From positions 28,704,727 through 28,768,726 of the forward strand of contig CM038048.1 of the NCBI GenBank assembly GCA_021397845.1: DNA of 64,000 nt, written 5' to 3'. This DNA comes from Areca catechu (lineage: Eukaryota > Streptophyta > Magnoliopsida > Arecales > Arecaceae). The position numbers and the translations under genes are program-made. Each line of letters opens with the position of its first letter. The first letter of the stretch is position 1. The notes under the pieces were generated by a model. It was not told where the DNA came from, made no database searches, and saw only the letters and a program-made list of their open reading frames with translations. Below are positions 58,078 to 64,000 of this stretch, in pieces.

Positions 58078-59556
58078 GGATACATGTAGGACTATTGGTA
58101 TAGGGCTTTAGATCAAATGGGCAAGCAGTATAAACCTAACTTCTAGGGCTCCTAGACCTAAAAGTTCAAAATATAGGAATTGACTAAGTACTAGTTAAAG
58201 TTGTAATTACCTTTTCCACTGGCCAGGTAAAAGGTGGGGTTGCGAGAGGCTCCCCTTACTTTCACTAGATCCTAATTAAAAATCTCAAGTCCACTTAAAG
58301 CATTTTCCATTGGACCTCTTGCCTTAGACACCAATTTCAAGAAGTAAGTACAAACTCAACTAATATTTGATCTCATTTTGTACTTGAACCTGACTTATGG
58401 GTGTCCCTAGTTTTAGGTTCCTACTCAATTTCAATTATGATTTAGGTCAATGCAAATGTGGGTGATTGTTTTGGGCTAAGAAAATGTAATGACCTCCTTC
58501 CCTTATGTTATGATTGAATGCCCTTAATTGGATTTAGAAATGGATGCACAAACAATCAACTTGCTAACTAGATATCAACTTGCTAACAAGATATCTATAC
58601 TAGCTCAAATATGTGATTCAAACTTGAATTAAAAAAAAAAAAAATTAAATTGAAAAATTTATATTTTTAATTCCAAAATTTAGAAATCAAATTTTAAAAT
58701 TTAAATCTTGAATTAGGATTAAAAATTCATTCTAGAAGTTAGAGTTGTTGTAATATAGTTTCAGCCCTAACAACTTCTAGTCAACTAGTTTTAAAAATTT
58801 GAAATTAAAATTTTAAAATTCTAAAAAAATTAAAATTAAAATTTTAATTGTTAAATCTCTTAGTTAAGATTTTATATTCTAAAATTTGAAATTTAATTCC
58901 TGAAATGTGGTTAAGAAATTCATTTTGAAAGCTTATTGTAAAATAAAATTTCAGTAGGAAACAACTTTCAACTAGCTAGTTTTAAAAATTCAAAATTTAA
59001 TTTTTTTAAAAATCCAAAAATTCAAAATAAAATTTATTTTCTTAGCTCTCATATTAGAATTCATATATTTTAAAGTTTTGACTTTAGATTAACTCAAATT
59101 TTGGTTGAAAAAGTAGTTTGAAAACATCTGCTAGAAGGTTTCGACAGTTTAGCTAACTCTTAACAACCTGAATTCAAATTTCAAATTATGAATACTAAAT
59201 CCTTCTAAAATTCAAAATTCTGGTGAGAAATAATAGAACTAGAGGTTTGGATCTCATATCTAAAATTAGAAATTTAAAAAAAGTATTTTTTTATTTTTTT
59301 GAAAATTAAATGAAATGGAAGGCAGAAACCGAATTCTGGACAGAACTTCATAAATGATCTACAAACTCATATTTTTAAATCTAGAAATAAATAAAAAATT
59401 GAATTTTATATTTTGAGTCCTAACACACTATGGTACTAGAAAAGTATTTTTTTGGATTTTTTTGATCAATGTAAAAAATACTAAAATTCATAAAAAATCT
59501 GGGTGAATACTAGAACAGAAATTTTAGCAATAAAACACTTGACAAAGTAAACCATA
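58078..59556 (-). other. Untranslated leader of chromovirus D2
   Basis: Non-coding. 58620-59560 is extremely A/T-rich with AAATTT, AAAATTTT and TTAAAATT runs, like the leader of G at 33240-33380. The shared CTGGCCAGGTAAAAGGTGGG block is at about 58219-58238. Confidence 0.7.
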
Positions 59557-59569
59557 GGCTCTAATACCA
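59557..59569 (-). other. Primer-binding site, chromovirus D2
   Basis: Minus strand TGGTATTAGAGCC, one mismatch from the tRNA-iMet complement, six bases from the LTR. Confidence 0.88.
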
Positions 59570-59575
59570 AAAAAT

Positions 59576-60902
59576 TGATGGGGGATGAAAATAAAATGAT
59601 AAATGGAGAGTTTTAGCAAGCTAACCAGCAAGCAAACTTGAGCAATTAATTACCAAATAAATGGGATAAATTAATCCAAGAAAAAAAATTTTCATAAGGA
59701 GACTAGTTGATCTAATTTTTAAGACCCGCAACATAGATCTAGTTCAAAATAAGGATTAGGATCTTCATGGCAAACAAACCATCACTACTAGGATAAGTTA
59801 ACCTTCAAATTATCAGATCTAATGAAGCTTAGGAAAAGTTTTCCTACCAACAATGATGGCTAATTATTTGGTGGAAGAAGGAGCTCTCATCACTCAAGGA
59901 TCGAGGCCTAGAAGTCAAGATTGGCACTCTCTACTTTGAGACTCACCTAGGCCTTGATCCATGGCATGGAGACCTTCATCCTTGACCTAGGAACCTAAGA
60001 GAACCTGCAAAGAAATTTGGATTTAGACATGGAAGAAGAATTGGAGTTGGAATGGAAACAAAGAAAAAAGAAAGAAGATGGAACTTGGAGTTTGATCATA
60101 GATCCATCAATGGACGTCCCATCCTTTACTCCTTCCAAAAGCACTCTTCACTCTCAAACTCGAACTTAGAAAACTCTAATTCTCTCCTTGGATAAGGATC
60201 TATACACTCAAACTAGATAGAAAACTTTCACTCTAAACAAGAACTTAAGAAAACTAGAACACAAGGAAACAGTCCTTTTATTAACTCAAATCATGGCATA
60301 GAATGAATACAATGAGAGCCTAGGGGCCCTATTTATAGGCTTCAATGCTAGGAATTTTGTCCAAGGATGGAGAGGAGGGGATAAGGATGGCTTAGTTGGC
60401 TCCAACAATCTTTTAGGTAAGTGCTTTTAACTAAAAATAAATTATTGGTAGAATGTTACAACCACTTGACATGTGGCATTCTAGAAGGTCTTCATGTGGT
60501 TGTCAAATACTGATGTGGAGGTCTAGGTGTCATTAGAGGTGGCGCCCTACATGTCACTTGTTGGAAGGCATCTTTATGTTCCCCATAAAAGTCTTGATGT
60601 AGTGTAATTTCTTCTCCCACAAGGTTTCTTGATGAGGTGTCCTCCCATGTGAAAATTTTGGCTTCAAGTCTTGGATTGAATTAGGCTTGAATGGCTTGAA
60701 TTGGGCTTTGAAGAGGTGGCTTTCCATCATTCTTTGAGCTTGAGCCGAATCATGAAAAATTGTCTTCTTCCATGTGTTGACTCATGAGTATGCTTCAAGA
60801 AAATTTGGGACTTGTTTCATGGCTCAAGATTTTATTAACTATAGTTGCAAAAATAAAGTTAGTTAATCAAAGTATATATTCTTATTATTTATGTTCTCAT
60901 CA
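59576..60902 (-). repeat. 5' LTR of chromovirus D2
   Basis: 1,327 bp, partner of 54734-56077, over nine bases in ten alike by eye. TATA complement at 60330-60337; splice-like AG complement at 60005-60006. Confidence 0.92.
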
Positions 60903-61692
60903 AGAGGGCATGGGAGCTCTATAAATACCCCACCCCTCTTCTTCTTGTAATCAATCTTTTTATCATATGAATTAAACTTTGCTGAAATTTTGAGTTAATT
61001 GATTTGTGCTCTTGTTTTGGTGTTGGTGTTTTGGTATTTGTTGGTTGCTTTGTGTGTCCTAGCCATCCCTACTGCCCTAGCATTCTTCCATGCCCTAGCT
61101 TGCTGCCATCCAAGCCTTCATACATCTAAGAGAAGAGTGCCCTAGGCCCCCAAGCAAGGAGTCCATCATCTTTCACCAAGCTGCCCACTCCAAACCCTGA
61201 TTCCACCTTCTTCAAACCCTACTCTCCTTTTGTTATTTTGTTGTTGCTTTCTAACAATCCTTTGATGCTTGCAAGATTCCCGAGGTGTTTCCCCTCCCTA
61301 GAGGAGGCCTTCTTTTCCTTCTAGACTACCCAAATTAGTCATCTAATCCAAGGGAATGGAAGCTTCATCACCCAGGCTCCAATCAGAGTGTGATTGATCT
61401 CTTCAATTATAGATTCTTCAATCTCTGACTGTTAATATCCTTCCCAACTCTTGATTTCTGTTTTGTTAAAGATTAGCTATCCTAAGCCGGGAGTTCTCAA
61501 TTCTCGGGTCCTGATTTTATTATTTTGCATGAGCATGCCTGCGATTACGATGATTCTTTGCAATGCTATTCATCCTACTAGTCTTTACTTGATTTTGAGA
61601 ATTTAGCCTGCAAATTAAATTAAAAGTTTCTTTAAAAAATTAGTTTACTATTTTTCCTACATGTTTAGCAATCTTAGAGTTATCTCACATTA
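60903..61692 (+). repeat. 5' LTR of chromovirus E, piece 3
   Basis: Begins with the duplicated AGAGG and carries the TATA box (60920-60927), a splice-like TCTAAC...CTTGCAAG (AG 61274-61275) and the R-U5 end. The 3' boundary is placed within a few bases of 61692 from the primer-binding site; the terminal CA is not clear. Confidence 0.8.
60920..60927 (+). promoter_or_regulatory. TATA box of chromovirus E LTR
   Basis: TATAAATA followed by CCCC, equivalent to 5557-5564 in A. The nested D2 lies only about 18 bp upstream, so U3 enhancers are now 6 kb away. Confidence 0.7.
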
Positions 61693-61695
61693 GTT

Positions 61696-61707
61696 TGGTA
61701 TCAGAGC
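61696..61707 (+). other. Primer-binding site, chromovirus E
   Basis: TGGTATCAGAGC, a perfect tRNA-iMet complement. Confidence 0.93.
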
Positions 61708-62600
61708 AGGTTTAGGAGAGCATTCATCTGCATTAGGATCACAAACCCTAATTTCTACATTCTGCTAGCTACATTAGGTGTCTATTTTTCATCTGATTTT
61801 GACCACATAAAAATTATATTTTTCTGTGAAATTTGCATGTCATGTCTTTTGTTTTGTCTTGATAATTTTTATAATTTTTAATTAATTTTATAGAAATTTT
61901 AATTTACTAAAATTTGGCATATTAGAAACCCTAACTAAAATCCTGATATTTTTGCATCAGTCTGAAAACCCTAGGATTTTCATCATCATCTGATTTTTAT
62001 TTTGAATCATATTTGGTAGAATTTAGCATCACTATCCATCCTCTGCTATAGAATTTTTTAGATTTTTTTCTGCATCAATAACTATGTCAAAACTTGTATC
62101 ATCTAAAATCCTAATTTTTTGAATTCTGCTATTTTTGCACTTGACTTAACCAAACCTAACCAACATCCACACACCCCAATCCTAAGCCCAATTTGCTGCC
62201 AACCTAATCAACCTAAACATAACTTGCCACCTAATAAAACACACATAAAATATTTTTTTTTCTGATTGTTTTTGGTTTCATCAGGACCATCGATTGCCAT
62301 CATCTTTTTAACCTAATCTTAAGGGCAACTGCTATCTAACTTCAGGACAGGATTTCATCCCCTGTCCTGGGCTCAAAACATCCATCATCATACTGACCCA
62401 AGCCTAAATTAAAATTGATTAGACTTAATTTGCCCTAGAGGGCTAGGTGACACCCAACAGGTCGGGTCCGAACCGTGTGGGCCAACAAGTGCATTTAATC
62501 TTTTAGCTATTACTGAAAGCTGTTGTCTAAGGTTGGGGGTCCAGAGTCAAACGACCTAAGTGGACTGGTGGTTTATAATTAGGACCCTATGACAAGCAGG
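61708..62600 (+). other. Untranslated leader of chromovirus E
   Basis: Collinear with the A leader: shared CAACAGGTCGGGTCCG (62457-62472) and TTAGGACCCT (62579-62588). Stops at GCAGG, where the F LTR begins. No gene is seen. Confidence 0.75.
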
Positions 62601-64000
62601 TAGTGGGGGCACCAGGCTCAGAAAGAAGAAGCTTCAACTAATACCAAGTTCTTTATGGATTGAGACTAGGAACTCAAGTCTCGTATGAGTCCTGTATGTT
62701 TATTGAGTCCTGTTTTATTTTCTTTTGGGGTTTTAAAGTTCAATTAGAATTCAATCAAGAGTTCAAGTAGAGTCAATTAGGCTTTGTACTGAGTCAAGTT
62801 CAAGAGCTACTTGAAATTGGGCCAGACCAGCTTTACTTGGAATGCCACATCATCATGGACCACCGGTGCCAACTCATCACCAGAGGACGTCACATCACCT
62901 TTGCCATGTCAACTCCAAGGGGCACCATGGAGAAGGATGCGCCATGTCACCATGCCACCTTGCCACGCCACATCATTGCCACCTCACCTTCCATGTGGCA
63001 TCATTCAAATTTTAAATTACATGAAAGCTACAAGTGGTCGACCAATGAGTGTTTTCAAATTCAAAGGAGGTCGGCCAACTCCCCCCACATCCCTCCAAAC
63101 CCTCCATCAAATCCTCCAACCCCCCTTGTAATCTTCCTCAATTTGGGGAGTTTTTAAATTTCAAAAGCTAGCTTTGTGAGGCTTTTAAAAGCCTTGGACG
63201 CCTATTGTAAAGGGGATTGGAAAATGAATGAAATACAAGTGAAGTTTTGAAGCAAATTGTCTTGTGTTCTTGTGTGAAAGTTTCTTCCTCCATGCCAAAG
63301 CCAATTTTTTTTTTTCTCCAAGCAACTCACCATTCCAGTACAAGACGAAGGCATTGGAGTCGGCCAGATCTTCTGCAATTTCTTCTTTGTTCACAAATCC
63401 TCCCAACCTTTCTTTACATTTGTCTCTTTCTTCCTTAACCTTTGATCTTCAATTGCAGGGTCCTTCGAAGTCTTTGAGTTGAGAATCTACCTTAGTACTT
63501 TTGATCTAAAATTTAGTACCTGTTAATAGGCTTCATTGCTCTCATTTCTCAATCCATCATTTAGATTGCATTCTCTTCATCGTGCCGCGTCAAATTAGTA
63601 TCAGAGCATGGTTGCATTAGGGTAGAATAGTTTTCTTTAAATCCAAGCAAGATCTAAAATTCATGCCTCCTGTGCGGGTGTACTCCAGTACACTGTCACG
63701 ACCCATGGAAATAATGAGCCCCTGGCCGGATGTGAATTTTTTTAGATTGAAGTTTGGGTAAGCCATTGCACTTGTTTGATTAGGTTCTGTTTTTCTGAAA
63801 ATTTGCATATGTTTACTGTAATCCGTCTGCAGCTCCAAAGGCAAGTCACTAATTTTTTGTTGAAATATTTTTTTTATAGTTCCTTTTTAAGTTAGTTATC
63901 ACCATATTAAATTTCATCATCAGAAAAGAATTATAAAAAAAATGAAAATTTTTGCAGTTCGACACTGTCATTAGGGTTCTGTTATGTCCTTTTTATTTAT
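62601..64000 (+). mobile_element. Ty3/gypsy chromovirus F: 5' LTR and start of leader, runs off the window
   Basis: LTR 62601-63592 (992 bp) starts TAGTGGGGGCACCAGG, an A-for-G variant of the TGGTGGGGACACCAGG start of E and G, and ends CGTGCCGCGTCA. A decayed primer-binding site is at 63596-63607 (TAGTATCAGAGC). The leader from 63608 matches the G leader (CACTGTCACGACCCATGG at 63693-63710). No coding region is reached. U3 has GAGTCC motifs (62690-62720); a splice-like AATTGCAG is at 63451-63458. Confidence 0.8.
63596..63607 (+). other. Primer-binding site, chromovirus F
   Basis: TAGTATCAGAGC, one mismatch from the tRNA-iMet complement, at the second G of TGG, three bases after the LTR. Confidence 0.8.

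Larger units (their letters stand above)
54734..60902 (-). mobile_element. Ty3/gypsy chromovirus D2, both ends intact, pol-deleted
   Basis: 6,169 bp with LTRs 54734-56077 and 59576-60902 and a perfect target duplication AGAGG (54729-54733 and 60903-60907). Minus orientation, with a tRNA-iMet-type primer-binding site by the right LTR. Interior on the minus strand: leader, gag N-terminal half, acidic linker up to a pre-RT motif, then integrase tail and chromodomain. Protease, RT, RNase H and the integrase core are missing, as in A and D. Confidence 0.92.
34648..62600 (+). mobile_element. Ty3/gypsy chromovirus E: 5' LTR and leader, split by two nested elements
   Basis: Plus orientation. The 5' LTR is in three pieces (34648-35202, 54490-54733, 60903-61692; about 1.58 kb joined), separated by copia H and chromovirus D2. 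Read in order, the pieces align with the A LTR (GCCCACA...GCGCCCC; AGGAGA...TATAAATACCCC). The primer-binding site is at 61696-61707 and the leader runs to 62600. Its gag and pol are not in the window; chromovirus F begins there, either inserted in the leader or at a deletion. Confidence 0.82.

Noticed and set aside
62811..63157. Two overlapping 106-codon plus-strand frames
   Set aside because: They fall in the U3 of the chromovirus F LTR and have no recognisable domain.
1..64000. Host genes, tRNA, rRNA, CRISPR or DNA transposons
   Set aside because: No convincing candidate was seen; all long-range structure is explained by LTR retrotransposons and fragments.

Overview
The window is nuclear repeat DNA from a flowering plant with a large, transposon-rich genome. 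A monocot is my guess, but the sequence does not prove it. Evidence: Ty3/gypsy chromoviruses carrying an integrase GPY/F domain and a C-terminal chromodomain, Ty1/copia elements with LTRs of about 2.4 kb, primer-binding sites matching plant initiator tRNA-Met, and a large GC-rich non-autonomous element. I found no convincing host gene, tRNA, rRNA or CRISPR. Almost every coding segment is a degenerate retrotransposon remnant.

Layout, left to right. 1-489: minus-strand copia gag fragment with a zinc knuckle. 490-6263: chromovirus A (+), 5' LTR truncated, pol core missing. 6264-6968: fragment of a Tat-lineage gypsy integrase (+). 6969-12466 and 18771-18958: decayed minus-strand copia C, split by chromovirus D (12467-18765, minus, TSD CCTAA, no protease/RT/RNase H). 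18959-34647: chromovirus G (minus), the most complete one (gag, PR, RT, RNase H, integrase, chromodomain). It is interrupted in its left LTR by a gag-only copia element (19477-24934, TSD GATGG) and in its leader by a copia solo LTR (30710-33149, TSD ATGAA). 34648-62600: 5' LTR and leader of chromovirus E (+). Its LTR is split twice, by copia H (35203-54489) and by chromovirus D2 (54734-60902, minus, TSD AGAGG). Copia H is itself split inside its reverse transcriptase by a 9.4-kb GC-rich LARD-like element (41421-50796, minus, TSD GGATG). 62601-64000: 5' LTR and leader start of chromovirus F (+), related to G, running off the window.

Nesting gives a relative order: E is older than H, H is older than the LARD; E is older than D2; copia C is older than D; G is older than the gag-only element and the solo LTR. 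Five insertions keep perfect 5-bp target duplications, which fix their ends to the base; H has one mismatch in its pair.

The best leads are non-coding. The leader of copia H holds four tandem stem-loops with nearly the same 19-nt loop but unrelated, self-complementary stems, a covariation pattern that suggests a structured RNA (packaging or dimerisation). The gag-only element has an array of a 16-bp palindrome in its LTRs, 8 copies in one and 6 in the other. The chromovirus LTRs share a 3'-splice-site-like motif, and the truncated LTR of element A begins exactly there. Three chromoviruses share a gag plus integrase-tail/chromodomain layout without the pol core.
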